Shown: positions 39,495 to 56,177 of the stretch, in pieces
How positions within the stretch are numbered: the first letter of the stretch is position 1
Layout of the letters: each line of letters starts with the position of its first letter
NCBI RefSeq assembly: GCF_001006005.1
Contig: NZ_CP011254.1
Coordinates: 2,170,001-2,234,000 of the forward strand
From: Serratia fonticola
Lineage (GTDB): Bacteria; Pseudomonadota; Gammaproteobacteria; Enterobacterales; Enterobacteriaceae
DNA: 64,000 nucleotides
Reading direction: 5' to 3'
Made by a program: the position numbers and the translations under genes
The notes under the pieces: generated by a model
The model's input: the letters and a program-made list of their open reading frames with translations, nothing else
The model's database searches: none
Told to the model about the DNA's origin: nothing

Positions 39495-40946
39495 ATGCAT
39501 TTTCGCGCCATAACCCGTATTGTGGGCCTGCTGGTTATCCTGTTTTCCGGGACAATGTTTATTCCTGGCCTGGTGGCATTGATATACCGCGACGGAGCGG
39601 GGCGGGCATTCAGCCAGACCTTCTTTGTAGCCGTGACCATTGGCTTGATGCTGTGGTGGCCAAACCGCAAGCAGAAGCATGAATTAAAGCCTCGTGAAGG
39701 CTTCCTGATAGTGGTGTTGTTCTGGACCGTACTGGGCAGCGTAGGGGCATTACCTTTCCTGTTTTCCGAACGGCCCAATCTCTCCCTTACAGACGCCTTT
39801 TTCGAATCCTTCTCGGGTTTAACCACCACCGGAGCTACCACCCTGGTCGGGTTAGACTCCTTGCCTAAAGCCATCTTATTCTATCGCCAGATGCTGCAAT
39901 GGATGGGGGGGATGGGGATCATCGTGCTGGCCGTCGCCATACTGCCTATCCTCGGCGTCGGGGGCATGCAGCTATACCGCGCGGAAATGCCCGGCCCATT
40001 GAAAGACAATAAAATGCGCCCGCGTATTGCCGAAACGGCCAAGACCTTGTGGCTGATTTACGTACTGCTGACCATTGCCTGCGCGCTGGCGTTATGGGGC
40101 GCCGGAATGTCGGTATTCGATGCTATCGGCCACAGCTTTGCAACTATCGCCATCGGGGGCTTTTCCACGCATGATGCCAGTGTGGGTTACTTTGCCAGCC
40201 CGGCCATCAACACCATTATCGCTGTGTTCCTATTGATCTCCGGTTGTAACTACGGCTTGCACTTTGCCTTGCTCAGCGGGCGCAGCTTGAAAGTGTATTG
40301 GCGCGATCCGGAATTTCGCATGTTTATCGCCGTGCAGTTCACGCTGGTGGCGGTGTGTACCGTGGTGCTGTGGTGGCACGGTATATATAGAAGCGGCATG
40401 GAAACGCTTAATCAGGCTTTCTTCCAGGTCGTGTCGATGGCAACCACTGCAGGGTTTACCACCGACAGTATCGCCAAATGGCCACTGTTCTTGCCAATGC
40501 TCTTGCTCTGTTCAGCCTTTATCGGTGGCTGCGCGGGTTCAACCGGCGGTGGCTTGAAAGTGATCCGCATCCTGCTGCTGTATCTGCAAGGGTCGCGTGA
40601 GTTGAAGCGATTGGTGCATCCAAATGCGGTTTACACCATCAAGTTAGGCAACCGCGCGTTGCCGGAGCGTATTCTTGAAGCGGTGTGGGGATTCTTCTCC
40701 GCCTATGCATTGGTATTCATCGTCAGCATGCTGGCCATTATCGCCACCGGCGTGGACGAGTTCTCGGCCTTTGCCGCGGTAACGGCTACGCTTAATAACC
40801 TGGGGCCGGGCCTCGGCGTCGTCGCCGATAACTTTACCACCATGCCGCCACCGGCAAAGTGGGTACTGGTCTTGACCATGCTGTTTGGCCGTTTGGAAGT
40901 GTTTACGCTGCTGGTTCTCTTCACACCGACTTTCTGGCGTGAGTAA
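39495..40946 (+). CDS. trkH: Trk potassium uptake channel TrkH
   Basis: A 483-residue inner-membrane potassium channel subunit, the E. coli length. Four pore-loop repeats are visible, with selectivity-filter segments in [26 protein letters not shown] and N-N-L-G-P-G-L. It works with the NAD-binding regulator TrkA, encoded elsewhere. AAGGATCGTG precedes the ATG. It is co-directional with yigZ and hemG, matching the E. coli order. Confidence 0.96.
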   Translation: MHFRAITRIVGLLVILFSGTMFIPGLVALIYRDGAGRAFSQTFFVAVTIGLMLWWPNRKQKHELKPREGFLIVVLFWTVLGSVGALPFLFSERPNLSLTDAFFESFSGLTTTGATTLVGLDSLPKAILFYRQMLQWMGGMGIIVLAVAILPILGVGGMQLYRAEMPGPLKDNKMRPRIAETAKTLWLIYVLLTIACALALWGAGMSVFDAIGHSFATIAIGGFSTHDASVGYFASPAINTIIAVFLLISGCNYGLHFALLSGRSLKVYWRDPEFRMFIAVQFTLVAVCTVVLWWHGIYRSGMETLNQAFFQVVSMATTAGFTTDSIAKWPLFLPMLLLCSAFIGGCAGSTGGGLKVIRILLLYLQGSRELKRLVHPNAVYTIKLGNRALPERILEAVWGFFSAYALVFIVSMLAIIATGVDEFSAFAAVTATLNNLGPGLGVVADNFTTMPPPAKWVLVLTMLFGRLEVFTLLVLFTPTFWRE

Positions 40947-40969
40947 ATGTATCTACGAGGAGTAACGCC

Positions 40970-41503
40970 ATGAAGGCACTGATTCTCTATTCTAGCCGTG
41001 ACGGACAAACGCACTCTATAGCTGCTTATATAGCTAACCAGTTGCAGGATACCCTGAACTGCGACGTTATCGATCTGCAGCAGGCAGAGCATATCGAGCT
41101 TGGGCAGTACCAACAGGTACTTATAGGGGCTTCGATACGCTACGGGCATTTCAATACGGCATTACACCGATTTGTGAAACGCCACGCTGATCAACTGAAT
41201 CAGATGCCTAGTGCGTTCTTCGCGGTTAACCTGACGGCACGCAAACCGGAAAAGCGTTCGCCGCAAACCAATGCCTACACCCGTAAGTTCTTACTGTCAT
41301 CACCTTGGCAGCCGAAGCAGTGCGCCGTGTTCGCCGGTGCGCTGCGTTATCCGCGTTATCGCTGGTTCGATCGCGTCATGATCCGCTTTATTATGAAAAT
41401 GACCGGGGGAGAGACGGATACCAGTAAAGAAGTGGAATATACAGATTGGCAGCAGGTGGACCGTTTTTCCCAGGAATTCAGCCGCATCCAGTACGAAAAG
41501 TGA
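40970..41503 (+). CDS. hemG: Menaquinone-dependent protoporphyrinogen oxidase HemG
   Basis: A 177-residue flavodoxin-like enzyme (E. coli 181) that oxidises protoporphyrinogen IX to protoporphyrin IX, passing electrons to the quinone pool. The FMN phosphate loop [11 protein letters not shown] is at the N-terminus, and the long insert loop with basic residues (about 75-105) is typical of HemG. CGAGGAGTAACGCC provides a strong ribosome site. It directly precedes the rRNA operon promoter, as hemG does for rrnA in E. coli. Confidence 0.95.
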   Translation: MKALILYSSRDGQTHSIAAYIANQLQDTLNCDVIDLQQAEHIELGQYQQVLIGASIRYGHFNTALHRFVKRHADQLNQMPSAFFAVNLTARKPEKRSPQTNAYTRKFLLSSPWQPKQCAVFAGALRYPRYRWFDRVMIRFIMKMTGGETDTSKEVEYTDWQQVDRFSQEFSRIQYEK

Positions 41504-41572
41504 TAGAAATGCTGCCTTGTGCAGCGTTTTGCCGAAAAAAGCCGCGCTTGAAAAGTTTTTTGAATTTAGGGG

Positions 41573-41607
41573 TTGCGCCCTTCTGAGAACTCCCTATAAT
41601 GCGCCTC
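41573..41607 (+). promoter_or_regulatory. rrn P1 promoter
   Basis: TTGCGC (41573-41578) and TATAAT (41595-41600) with the 16-bp spacing typical of rrn P1, followed by a GC-rich GCGCC discriminator that confers ppGpp/iNTP control. The upstream A/T tracts (41535-41568) fit an UP element and Fis region. Confidence 0.9.
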
Positions 41608-41692
41608 CACTGACCGGGAACAACGACGAACAAGTCGCCCAGCCAGGAAGAAGCAACCCGGTGAAAACACCGCGTCTCGTAAGAGAAAAAGG

Positions 41693-41727
41693 TTGACTCT
41701 TCAGCGGGAAAGCGTAATATGCACCTC
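41693..41727 (+). promoter_or_regulatory. rrn P2 promoter
   Basis: TTGACT (41693-41698) and TAATAT (41715-41720), spacing 16 bp, about 120 bp downstream of P1. Confidence 0.85.
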
Positions 41728-41759
41728 CCGCGTTACCGAGAAACATCCCGGTAACGAAC

Positions 41760-41770
41760 GCTCTTTAACA
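41760..41770 (+). promoter_or_regulatory. rrn leader boxA antitermination element
   Basis: GCTCTTTAACA matches the boxA at which NusB/S10 assemble the rRNA antitermination complex. It lies downstream of P2 and upstream of 16S. Confidence 0.9.
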
Positions 41771-41936
41771 ATTTATCAGACAATCTGTGTGGGCACTCAC
41801 AAGACGATATCCAGCTACTTCGGTAGCAAAAAAATATCAAGTCTTGAAGAGTGACCAAGCAGTAATTCATGCGAATGAATTATTACGAAAGTTAATTTTC
41901 GAGCATCGCTTCACGAGTTGAAGCAAATCAAGCTTT

Positions 41937-43477
<1,541 letters not shown>

Positions 43478-43622
43478 CCTAAAGATATGCAGTTGAGTGC
43501 AGTGTCCACACAGATTGTCTGATGAAAAGTAATGAGCAAAGCGCTACCTGTTGATGTAATGAGTCTTCTGGACTCATGCTGATACGAGAAACGGTTAAAC
43601 CCTGGGTTTAATCGGATTTTGT

Positions 43623-43698
43623 GTCCCCATCGTCTAGAGGCCTAGGACACTGCCCTTTCACGGCTGTAACAGGGGTTCGAATCCCCTTGGGGACGCCA
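43623..43698 (+). tRNA. tRNA-Glu (anticodon TTC) in the rrn spacer
   Basis: A 76-nt cloverleaf with encoded CCA: acceptor GTCCCCA, anticodon loop CTTTCAC containing TTC, T-loop GGTTCGAATCC. It is the single spacer tRNA, as in E. coli rrnB, rrnC, rrnE and rrnG, and is processed from the rRNA precursor. Confidence 0.97.
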
Positions 43699-43783
43699 TC
43701 CGATAATGAGTGAAAGACATTATCACCGGTCATTCGTGACTGATTATCTTAAAGATGACTCTTGCGAGTCGTGTTTAAGATAT

Positions 43784-43795
43784 TGCTCTTTAACA
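43784..43795 (+). promoter_or_regulatory. Spacer boxA antitermination element
   Basis: TGCTCTTTAACA in the tRNA-23S spacer repeats the leader boxA and would re-load the antitermination complex before 23S. Confidence 0.88.
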
Positions 43796-43940
43796 ATCTG
43801 GAACAAGCTGAAAATTGAAACATGACAGCTGAAACTTATCCCTCCGTAGATGTATTGGGGTAAGGATTAACCTGTCATAGAGTCTCTCAAATAAACAGCA
43901 CGACAGTGTCTCTGTTTACAGAAACACCTTCGGGTTGTGA

Positions 43941-46848
<2,908 letters not shown>

Positions 46849-46954
46849 ACAACACCCAAGGTGTTTTGAAGAGATTGAAGTAGATTTTCAGCGAAGTTCC
46901 GAGATTGGTTTCAATGGCGACACGAGAGTGAAGCGGTTGAAATGAAACAGAATT

Positions 46955-47074
46955 TGCCTGGCGGCAATAGCGCGGTGGTCCCACCTGACCCCATGCCGAA
47001 CTCAGAAGTGAAACGCCGTAGCGCCGATGGTAGTGTGGGGTCTCCCCATGCGAGAGTAGGACACTGCCAGGCAT
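46955..47074 (+). rRNA. rrf: 5S ribosomal RNA
   Basis: 120 nt from TGCCTGGCGGC to CTGCCAGGCAT, with self-complementary ends and the conserved GAACTCAGAAGTGAAACG loop region. It ends 14 bp before the rrn terminator. Confidence 0.97.
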
Positions 47075-47087
47075 CAATTAAGCCAAG

Positions 47088-47113
47088 AGGCCATCCGCAA
47101 GGATGGCCTTTTT
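47088..47113 (+). terminator. rrn operon terminator
   Basis: AGGCCATCC-GCAA-GGATGGCCT stem with a GNRA-like loop followed by TTTTT. Confidence 0.93.
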
Positions 47114-47136
47114 GCTATGGGTCGGAAATGGAAATG

Positions 47137-47373
47137 CCCCTCACCCCAGCCCTCTCCCAGAGTACCCACCGAGAACATCCTGAACACCCGTGCGAGGGAG
47201 AGGGAGCTGTCCGGCTCCGTGGGTGAGCCTGTGCCGCTTCGGCAAGTTGGAAGCTTTGATGAACCCATGCCGTTTCGGCAGTGATGAGTAAGCAGAAAGA
47301 TGGGGTATTGCGCAGGAATATCAGTGGACTCGATCGGTTCCCTCTCCCTGTGGGAGAGGGTTAGGGTGAGGGG
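47137..47373. repeat. Intergenic repeat element with CCCCTCACCC inverted ends, copy 3
   Basis: About 237 bp, left end CCCCTCACCCCAGCCCTCTCCC and right end GGGAGAGGGTTAGGGTGAGGGG in inverted orientation. Further GAGGGAGAGGGAGCTG arms occur inside (near 47194). The interior is unlike copies 1 and 2 and has no convincing gene. Confidence 0.75.
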
Positions 47374-47711
47374 TCATTACTCGGCTATCCCGAATTATCT
47401 CCGCATCGGTAAACGATTAAATATAACCGGGTTCCCACCTGGAAATATTCATGAAATTTTTAGTTCCACACCCGCCTGGCTAATTCATACATATCATTAA
47501 TGCCGATAGATTTTATATAACTCAGACTTCTGCTTGAATCGAGATAATGGAATTATCATATTGTTATGATTTACAAGGATATTTTTAATATCCTATGAAG
47601 TCAGCGGTTATTAGCTAACAAGAAATTACAAGTGAATAAAAACAAATAATAGCCATGCGCGGTGGATCGAGTAGACTAGATGATAATTTGTTCCGTCAGA
47701 GTATTTAAATC
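47374..47711. other. AT-rich gap upstream of murB
   Basis: A 338-bp stretch with no gene, markedly more AT-rich than its surroundings, with a small hairpin AGGATATTTTTAATATCCT near 47577-47595. The murB promoter must lie here; GATAAT near 47682 is a possible -10 but I see no matching -35. Confidence 0.5.
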
Positions 47712-48749
47712 ATGTCTACTGAAAGCGCGTCTTTAAAAAATCACAATACTTTTGCGCTCCCGGTCAACGCAGCGCATTTAGTCATTGCTGAAGAAATTGA
47801 AATGATGATTAAAGCCTGGCAGCAAGCGCAAAAGCGCCAAGAGCCACTGCTGGTACTCGGTGAAGGGAGCAACGTCCTGTTCCTGGAGGATTTTGCCGGT
47901 ACGGTCATGATTAATCAGTTAAAAGGTATCACCGTCAGGGAAGAGCAGGACGCCTGGCATCTGCATGTCAGCGCTGGAGAGAATTGGCACCATCTGGTTA
48001 GCCAGATGCTCGAGCGTGGTATCCCGGGGCTGGAAAATCTGGCATTGATCCCGGGGTTAGTCGGTTCGGCTCCGATCCAGAATATCGGGGCGTACGGTAT
48101 TGAGCTCAAACAGGTCTGTGAGTATGTCGATCTGCTGAACCTGACTACGGGTGAAATCGATCGCATGGATCCTGAACGCTGCCAGTTTGGTTACCGGGAA
48201 AGCGTTTTTAAGCATGAACTTAAGCAAGGCTTCGTGATTGTGGGCGTTGGTTTACGGCTTAGCAAACAGTGGAGCCCGTTGCTGAACTACGGCGACCTTG
48301 CCAAGCTGGATCCCAAGACGGTAACGCCGCAGCAGGTATTTGACGCGGTATGCGCCATGCGGCGCAGCAAGCTGCCAGATCCACGTATTACCGGCAATGC
48401 AGGCAGCTTCTTTAAAAACCCGCTGGTGAGCGGGGAGGCCGCTAAAACGTTATTAGCCCAGTACCCTGCAATGCCACATTATCCGCAGCCGGACGGGCAA
48501 GAAAAGTTGGCTGCCGGTTGGCTGATCGATCAGTGTTCACTCAAAGGGCATCAGATCGGTGGCGCAGCGGTGCACCGTCAGCAGGCCTTGGTATTGGTAA
48601 ATGTCGATAATGCCAGCAGCCAGGATGTGGTGGCACTGGCCAGACACGTGCGCAATACGGTAGCGCAGAAATTCGATGTCTGGTTAGAACCGGAGGTGCG
48701 TTTTATGGGGGCCACTGGTGAGTTGGATGCCGTAGAGGTCATTTCATGA
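47712..48749 (+). CDS. murB: UDP-N-acetylenolpyruvoylglucosamine reductase MurB
   Basis: A 345-residue FAD enzyme (E. coli 342) that reduces UDP-GlcNAc-enolpyruvate to UDP-MurNAc in peptidoglycan synthesis. It contains the flavin-binding L-G-E-G-S-N-V-L-F, the [16 protein letters not shown] segment, and the catalytic serine region [10 protein letters not shown]. It overlaps birA by four bases (ATGA), so the two genes are translationally coupled as in E. coli. Confidence 0.96.
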   Translation: MSTESASLKNHNTFALPVNAAHLVIAEEIEMMIKAWQQAQKRQEPLLVLGEGSNVLFLEDFAGTVMINQLKGITVREEQDAWHLHVSAGENWHHLVSQMLERGIPGLENLALIPGLVGSAPIQNIGAYGIELKQVCEYVDLLNLTTGEIDRMDPERCQFGYRESVFKHELKQGFVIVGVGLRLSKQWSPLLNYGDLAKLDPKTVTPQQVFDAVCAMRRSKLPDPRITGNAGSFFKNPLVSGEAAKTLLAQYPAMPHYPQPDGQEKLAAGWLIDQCSLKGHQIGGAAVHRQQALVLVNVDNASSQDVVALARHVRNTVAQKFDVWLEPEVRFMGATGELDAVEVIS

Positions 48750-49708
48750 GAGACACCACAGTTCCACTTAAGATCATCTCCCTACTGGCGGACGGCGAGT
48801 TCCACTCTGGCGAACATTTGGGTGAGTCATTGGGAATGAGCCGCGCAGCGATTAACAAGCATATTCAGACCATTCGGGAGTGGGGTTTGGATGTGTTCAC
48901 GGTTCCGGGGAAAGGCTATAGCCTACCTGCGGCGATCAACTTGCTGGACGCTGAGCGTATTCTTGGCTTACTGGAAGACAAGCGTGTCACAGTGTTGCCC
49001 GTGGTTGATTCAACCAACCAGTATCTGTTGGACAGGCTTGCAGAACTGACTTCCGGTGATGCCTGCATAGCCGAGTATCAGCAGGCAGGGCGTGGGCGGC
49101 GTGGGCGGCAGTGGGTTTCACCTTTCGGGGCCAACCTATATTTATCCATGTTTTGGCGTCTTGAACAAGGGCCAGCGGCCGCGATGGGGTTGAGCCTGGT
49201 TATTGGCATCGTGATGGCAGAAGTGTTGCAGCGTCTCGGTGCAGAACAGGTCCGTGTGAAGTGGCCCAATGATTTATACCTTAACGATCGCAAGTTGGCC
49301 GGTATTCTGGTTGAGCTGACCGGTAAAACCGGGGATGCAGCCCAGTTGGTGCTGGGAGCGGGTATCAACATGGCGATGCGCGAAACCAACGCCAGTCAGA
49401 TTGATCAGCGCTGGATCAACCTACAGGAAGCCGGGATCACTATCGATCGTAATGAATTGGCCGCCAAATTGCTTAATGAGCTACGCAATTCATTACGGCA
49501 ATTTGAAATAGACGGGTTAGCTCCCTTTATTTCACGTTGGCGTAAATTAGATAACTTTATCGATCGCCCGGTTAAGCTATTAATTGGTGAACAACAGATT
49601 TTCGGTATTGCCCGCGGTATTGATCAGCAAGGTGCATTGCTGCTTGAGCAGGAAGGGGTAATAAAACCCTTTATTGGTGGTGAGATATCTTTGCGGAGTG
49701 CTGAATAA
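48746..49708 (+). CDS. birA: Biotin-protein ligase and biotin repressor BirA
   Basis: A 320-residue bifunctional protein (E. coli 321) that attaches biotin to AccB and represses the bio operon. The N-terminal helix-turn-helix (about 15-50, with [11 protein letters not shown]) is followed by the ligase core with the biotinyl-AMP loop G-R-G-R-R-G-R-Q-W and K-W-P-N-D-L-Y, and a small SH3-like C-terminal domain. It starts within the end of murB and ends before a strong bidirectional terminator. Confidence 0.96.
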   Translation: MRDTTVPLKIISLLADGEFHSGEHLGESLGMSRAAINKHIQTIREWGLDVFTVPGKGYSLPAAINLLDAERILGLLEDKRVTVLPVVDSTNQYLLDRLAELTSGDACIAEYQQAGRGRRGRQWVSPFGANLYLSMFWRLEQGPAAAMGLSLVIGIVMAEVLQRLGAEQVRVKWPNDLYLNDRKLAGILVELTGKTGDAAQLVLGAGINMAMRETNASQIDQRWINLQEAGITIDRNELAAKLLNELRNSLRQFEIDGLAPFISRWRKLDNFIDRPVKLLIGEQQIFGIARGIDQQGALLLEQEGVIKPFIGGEISLRSAE

Positions 49709-49715
49709 GCTAAAA

Positions 49716-49740
49716 TAAGAGAGGCCATTGGCCTCTCTTA
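49716..49740. terminator. Bidirectional terminator between birA and coaA
   Basis: TAAGAGAGGCC-ATT-GGCCTCTCTTA is a perfect 11-bp stem between two convergent genes. Confidence 0.88.
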
Positions 49741-49749
49741 CGCTATCGA

Positions 49750-50700
49750 TTATTTCCGTAACCGTACACTTTCCACAGCGTGATTGGCACTCTTAGTCAT
49801 AATCAAGCTGGCTCTTTCGCGAGTCGGTAAGATATTCTGCTGTAAATTCAATCCATTAATCTCATTCCACAGCTGAGTGGCGATGTTGATCGCCTCCGTT
49901 TCCGGCAACTGCGCATAGCTATGGAAATAGGAGTCTGGGTTAGAGAACGCACCCTGACGGAATTTCAGGAAGCGGTTGATATACCAGCTTTGCAATAGAT
50001 CGCCAGGGGCATCAACATAGATTGAGAAATCAACAAAGTCGGAAACAAATACCCGGTGAGGATCGTGTGGATAGTCCATACCGCTTTGCAAAACATTCAA
50101 TCCTTCCAGGATCAGAATATCAGGCTGTTCGATAACTTTATTGCCTTCTGGCACGACGTCATAGATAAGGTGAGAGTATACCGGGGCAGTAACACGTTTG
50201 GCACCGGATTTAACTTCCGAAACGAATTTCACCAGGCTATGCATATCGTAGGATTGCGGGAATCCTTTTTTCTTCATCAGGCCGCGTTCGTTCAGCACCT
50301 TGTTCGGGTGCAGAAAGCCGTCTGTGGTGATCAGCTCCACGCTACGATGTTCAGGCCAGCGGCTCAACAACGCCTGCAATAAACGCGCTGTGGTACTTTT
50401 ACCCACGGCTACGCTGCCAGCAATGCCGATCACATAAGGAATGCGTTGACCATCAGTGCCAAGGAATTGCTCCAGAACTGCCTGGCGACGCAGGTTAGAA
50501 CTGATATAGAAGTTCAGCAACCGTGAGAGCGGCAAGTAGATCTGTGCGACTTCTTCCAAGGAGAGATCTTCGTTAATCCCTTTGAGTTTAACAATCTCTT
50601 CTTCTGACAACGTCAGCGGCACCGAATCCCGTAACGCGGCCCACTGGCTGCGATCGAACTGAAGGTAAGGCGTCGCTAAAGATTGATCTCTTTTTATCAT
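49750..50700 (-). CDS. coaA: Pantothenate kinase CoaA
   Basis: A 316-residue type I pantothenate kinase (E. coli 316), catalysing the first and feedback-regulated step of coenzyme A synthesis. The P-loop is [12 protein letters not shown] near residue 95, with the D-G-F-L-H/Y-P-N motif and the C-terminal Y-I-N-R-F-L-K-F region that contacts pantothenate. It is convergent with birA, as in E. coli. Confidence 0.96.
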   Translation of the reverse strand: MIKRDQSLATPYLQFDRSQWAALRDSVPLTLSEEEIVKLKGINEDLSLEEVAQIYLPLSRLLNFYISSNLRRQAVLEQFLGTDGQRIPYVIGIAGSVAVGKSTTARLLQALLSRWPEHRSVELITTDGFLHPNKVLNERGLMKKKGFPQSYDMHSLVKFVSEVKSGAKRVTAPVYSHLIYDVVPEGNKVIEQPDILILEGLNVLQSGMDYPHDPHRVFVSDFVDFSIYVDAPGDLLQSWYINRFLKFRQGAFSNPDSYFHSYAQLPETEAINIATQLWNEINGLNLQQNILPTRERASLIMTKSANHAVESVRLRK

Positions 50701-50920
50701 AAGCCAAATTCTGCCTGTTAACGCAGGTTGGGAAAGGCGCTGGACGCCAACTCCAGATAATAATCAAACTGCATATTATAGACAGCTGGCTTTTAGGCGT
50801 AGACTTTTTTCGCAATTGTGGTCGATTAGTGGCAGTTTTTACCAATAGTGCGAACAGGCACGCAATTGAGAAAGGGCCTGTTGCAAGGCGGTATCACTGG
50901 GCAATGATACCGTTTTCAGG

Positions 50921-51469
50921 TCAGCTAACGGCGGCGCGAGAGGGTTGTTGAACGGCAAACAGCCGCTTGTAGTAAATCGCCGTCGGATGGTAATACCCGT
51001 CGGGAGCCGCGGCGTAATCGGGTATCTCCCCGAGGCAACGATAGCCCAACGAGCGATACAGCCCTTCGGCTGCAGAACCGGCCTGGGTGTCCAGATAAAG
51101 CAGGCCACGGCGGATCTCAAGCGCCATTTTTTCCAGCGATTTCATCAACGCTTGCCCAACGCCATTGCGGCGGGCGCGGCTGTGCACCAGCAGTTTTTGT
51201 ACTTCGGCCCGGTTGCGGCCGTTCGGCTTTTGACACAGGGCTAGTTGGACGGTGCCAATGACGCCGCTTTCATCTCTGGCAATCCACAATAGCAACTCTC
51301 CTTTGGCCAAAGCAGGGCGTAGGCTATGGAAGTAGCTCTCGGCATCTTCGTGGGGAATTTGCGTGTCGTAACCTACTGAAGCCCCGTGAGTGACCGCATC
51401 GGTGAGCAACTGCGCCAGTTCGGCGCGGTAAATGGGAAGCGTTGCCGCATTGATCAGGACAATTTTCAT
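50921..51469 (-). CDS. GNAT-family N-acetyltransferase
   Basis: A 182-residue GNAT acetyltransferase. The acetyl-CoA loop is R-A-R-R-N-G-V-G-Q-A-L-M (the R/Q-x-x-G-x-G/A signature) after the V-Q-K-L-L-V-H strand, and the C-terminal G-L-Y-R-S-L-G-Y segment is standard. The substrate is unknown. It lies between coaA and the tRNA-tufB operon, is read leftward, and has no E. coli counterpart at this exact position. AGGAGG-type pairing upstream of the ATG (GGAGGTATGACC on its strand) supports the start. Confidence 0.88.
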   Translation of the reverse strand: MKIVLINAATLPIYRAELAQLLTDAVTHGASVGYDTQIPHEDAESYFHSLRPALAKGELLLWIARDESGVIGTVQLALCQKPNGRNRAEVQKLLVHSRARRNGVGQALMKSLEKMALEIRRGLLYLDTQAGSAAEGLYRSLGYRCLGEIPDYAAAPDGYYHPTAIYYKRLFAVQQPSRAAVS

Positions 51470-51862
51470 CGGTCATACCTCCTGGCTATTAGGGATAATG
51501 ATGATAAGCAATAAGCGCGCCAATGCGGCTAACCTGTGCGGGTGCAGCCAGTCCAGGGACGAAAGCGGTATATAAGCACCATCAGAGAGCACCGTCCTTT
51601 TTGTGGTGCACCATCCCGATCGCGGCTTTCAACCGATAGGCTATCTTTGATTGAGCGATACGGAAAAGTTCAGGGAAAGCCTCAGCAGGGTAGGTCTAAA
51701 ATAGTTTAGATTAATGCCCATAATTGATGAAATTTTGCGCCTCAACGGTAAAAAATTGCGAGCCGGATGCAGAAATCGGCTGATTTATGAGCGATAGGGC
51801 TTAGATCGCAATTTTTTTGTTGCATAGCCCGTCAGCTCTACCTAGAATGCGCTGCACTTGAT
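51470..51862. other. Control region of the GNAT gene and tRNA-tufB operon
   Basis: This 393-bp gap carries no gene. Its right end holds the tRNA operon promoter. The rest is AT-rich from about 51690 to 51820, consistent with an UP element or Fis region, but I see no certain individual sites. Confidence 0.5.
51820..51855 (+). promoter_or_regulatory. Promoter of the thrU-tyrU-glyT-thrT-tufB operon
   Basis: TTGCAT (51820-51825), 17-bp spacer, TAGAAT (51843-51848), then a GC-rich GCGCTGC discriminator typical of stringently controlled stable-RNA promoters, 14 bp before the first tRNA. Confidence 0.85.
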
Positions 51863-51938
<76 letters not shown>

Positions 51939-51963
51939 TTCAAGTATAAAGTAGTTAAAATCT

Positions 51964-52048
<85 letters not shown>

Positions 52049-52243
52049 TTTTAGACCTGAAGTTCATGGTCACACCGAGCGGTCATGCTGAATCAAGCGC
52101 CGAGCGGGGAAGGTGAAAACCTTCAAACAGTTCGCGCCGCGTAACGGAAGTTGCTGGCACGAAGGGTGAAGAGTTAAGCGACGAACAATCCTTCTCTCCA
52201 CCTTTAAAGTCTACAGAAAAGTCAGGTAGCCGAGTTCCAGGAT

Positions 52244-52318
<75 letters not shown>

Positions 52319-52324
52319 AGATGT

Positions 52325-52400
52325 GCTGATATAGCTCAGTTGGTAGAGCGCACCCTTGGTAAGGGTGAGGTCGGCAGTTCGAATCTGCCTATCAGCACCA
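52325..52400 (+). tRNA. thrT: tRNA-Thr (anticodon GGT)
   Basis: 76 nt including CCA: acceptor GCTGATA, anticodon loop CTTGGTA with GGT. It lies six bases after glyT and 111 bases before tufB. Confidence 0.97.
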
Positions 52401-52475
52401 CTTCTTAATTTCTCGCCCCCTGATTTTCTTTCTGTTTCCTGAATTCAACAAGCAAATGCTTGGTTGATGTGGTGA

Positions 52476-53696
<1,221 letters not shown>

Positions 53697-53727
53697 TCGC
53701 GGATAATATTTGACGCGACATGCGATA

Positions 53728-53754
53728 AAAGGGCATCATTTGATGCCCTTTTTC
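53728..53754 (+). terminator. Rho-independent terminator of tufB
   Basis: AAAGGGCATCA-TT-TGATGCCCTTT stem followed by TT, about 30 bp after the tufB stop. Confidence 0.9.
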
Positions 53755-53771
53755 TACGCTGTGAACTAGAA

Positions 53772-53917
53772 CCTATCTCATCAGCGATTTTGCAGTCATA
53801 ATCATTGGTGAGATGGGCTCTTAAACGGTATTGACTGAAATACGTCATGGCGTAAAACACCGAGATGCTGCCAAGCGGCATCTGTTCGGTTTGGTTTGCC
53901 TCGCATTGCGAGGCAAA
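53772..53917 (+). other. Three successive hairpins in the tufB-secE gap
   Basis: Imperfect CCTATCTCATCA...TGGTGAGATGGG (53772-53816), then a GATGC-type arm around 53861-53883, then a perfect TTTGCCTCGC-ATT-GCGAGGCAAA (53895-53917) followed by GTTGTTTGTT. The last is 35 bp before secE. Together they could form a structured leader or backup terminators. Confidence 0.5.
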
Positions 53918-53952
53918 GTTGTTTGTTCGAATCATTAGTGACAGGTTGGTTT

Positions 53953-54336
53953 ATGAGTGCGAATACCGAGGCTCAAGGGAGCGGGCGCGGCCTTGAAGCG
54001 GCCAAGTGGTCAATCGTCGCCGTTCTGTTGGTTGTGGCTATCGTCGGTAACTATTACTACCGTGATTTCAGCCTGCCGCTGCGTGCGTTGGCCGTTGTCG
54101 TGGTTATTGCCGTTGCAGGTGCAGTGGCATTGATGACCACTAAAGGCAAGGCCACCGTTGCGTTTGCGCGCGAAGCGCGTACTGAAGTACGTAAAGTGAT
54201 CTGGCCAACTCGTCAGGAAACGTTACACACCACGTTGATCGTTGCCGCGGTAACCGCCGTGATGTCACTGATTCTGTGGGGCCTGGATGGTATATTGGTC
54301 CGTCTGGTATCGTTTATTACTGGCCTGAGGTTCTAA
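53953..54336 (+). CDS. secE: Preprotein translocase subunit SecE
   Basis: A 127-residue inner-membrane protein, the E. coli length, and essential part of SecYEG. Three hydrophobic segments (about 20-37, 45-63 and 93-112) surround the conserved cytoplasmic amphipathic helix with [12 protein letters not shown]. The start at 53953 (M-S-A-N-T-E-A-Q-G) matches the family; the frame from 53896 runs into the preceding hairpin. nusG begins two bases after its stop. Confidence 0.96.
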   Translation: MSANTEAQGSGRGLEAAKWSIVAVLLVVAIVGNYYYRDFSLPLRALAVVVVIAVAGAVALMTTKGKATVAFAREARTEVRKVIWPTRQETLHTTLIVAAVTAVMSLILWGLDGILVRLVSFITGLRF

Positions 54337-54337
54337 A

Positions 54338-54883
54338 ATGTCTGAAGCCCCAAAAAAACGCTGGTACGTCGTTCAGGCGTTTTCCGGTTTTGAAGGTCGC
54401 GTAGCGCAATCGCTGCGTGAACATATCAAACTGCACGATATGGAAGAGCTGTTCGGCGAAGTCATGGTTCCCACCGAAGAAGTGGTGGAGATCCGTGGCG
54501 GTCTGCGTCGTAAGAGTGAGCGTAAATTCTTCCCTGGCTATGTACTGGTTCAGATGGTGATGAATGACGCCAGCTGGCACCTGGTGCGCAGTGTTCCTCG
54601 TGTTATGGGCTTCATCGGTGGAACTTCCGATCGTCCTGCACCGATCAGCGATAAAGAAGTGGATGCTATTATGAACCGCCTGCAGCAGGCTGGTGATAAG
54701 CCACGTCCGAAAACGATGTTCGAGCCGGGTGAATTGGTGCGCGTCAACGATGGTCCATTTGCTGACTTTAACGGTGTCGTTGAAGAAGTGGACTACGAGA
54801 AGAGCCGCCTGAAAGTGTCTGTCTCCATCTTTGGCCGTGCAACGCCGGTGGAACTGGACTTTAGCCAGGTAGAAAAAGGCTGA
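54338..54883 (+). CDS. nusG: Transcription termination/antitermination factor NusG
   Basis: A 181-residue elongation factor, the E. coli length, linking RNA polymerase to Rho and to ribosomal protein S10. The NGN domain (about 1-115) begins with [14 protein letters not shown], and the KOW domain (about 125-181) contains [14 protein letters not shown]. It forms the secE-nusG operon, which ends at a hairpin that also contains the rplK promoter -10 box. Confidence 0.97.
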   Translation: MSEAPKKRWYVVQAFSGFEGRVAQSLREHIKLHDMEELFGEVMVPTEEVVEIRGGLRRKSERKFFPGYVLVQMVMNDASWHLVRSVPRVMGFIGGTSDRPAPISDKEVDAIMNRLQQAGDKPRPKTMFEPGELVRVNDGPFADFNGVVEEVDYEKSRLKVSVSIFGRATPVELDFSQVEKG

Positions 54884-54916
54884 TCAAATAATCAGCAAGG
54901 CGAGCGGATTTGTGGC

Positions 54917-54945
54917 TTGTCAGAGGCGCGAAATTGAACTATAAT
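54917..54945 (+). promoter_or_regulatory. rplK (L11) promoter
   Basis: TTGTCA (54917-54922), 17-bp spacer, TATAAT (54940-54945). The -10 box falls within the loop and right arm of the hairpin at 54925-54953. Confidence 0.82.
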
Positions 54946-54963
54946 TTCGCGCCTTTTGTTTTT
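54925..54963 (+). terminator. secE-nusG terminator overlapping the rplK promoter
   Basis: GGCGCGAAATT (54925-54935) and AATTTCGCGCC (54943-54953) form a perfect 11-bp stem with a 7-nt loop, followed by TTTTGTTTTT. Confidence 0.85.
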
Positions 54964-54965
54964 AG

Positions 54966-56177
<1,212 letters not shown>

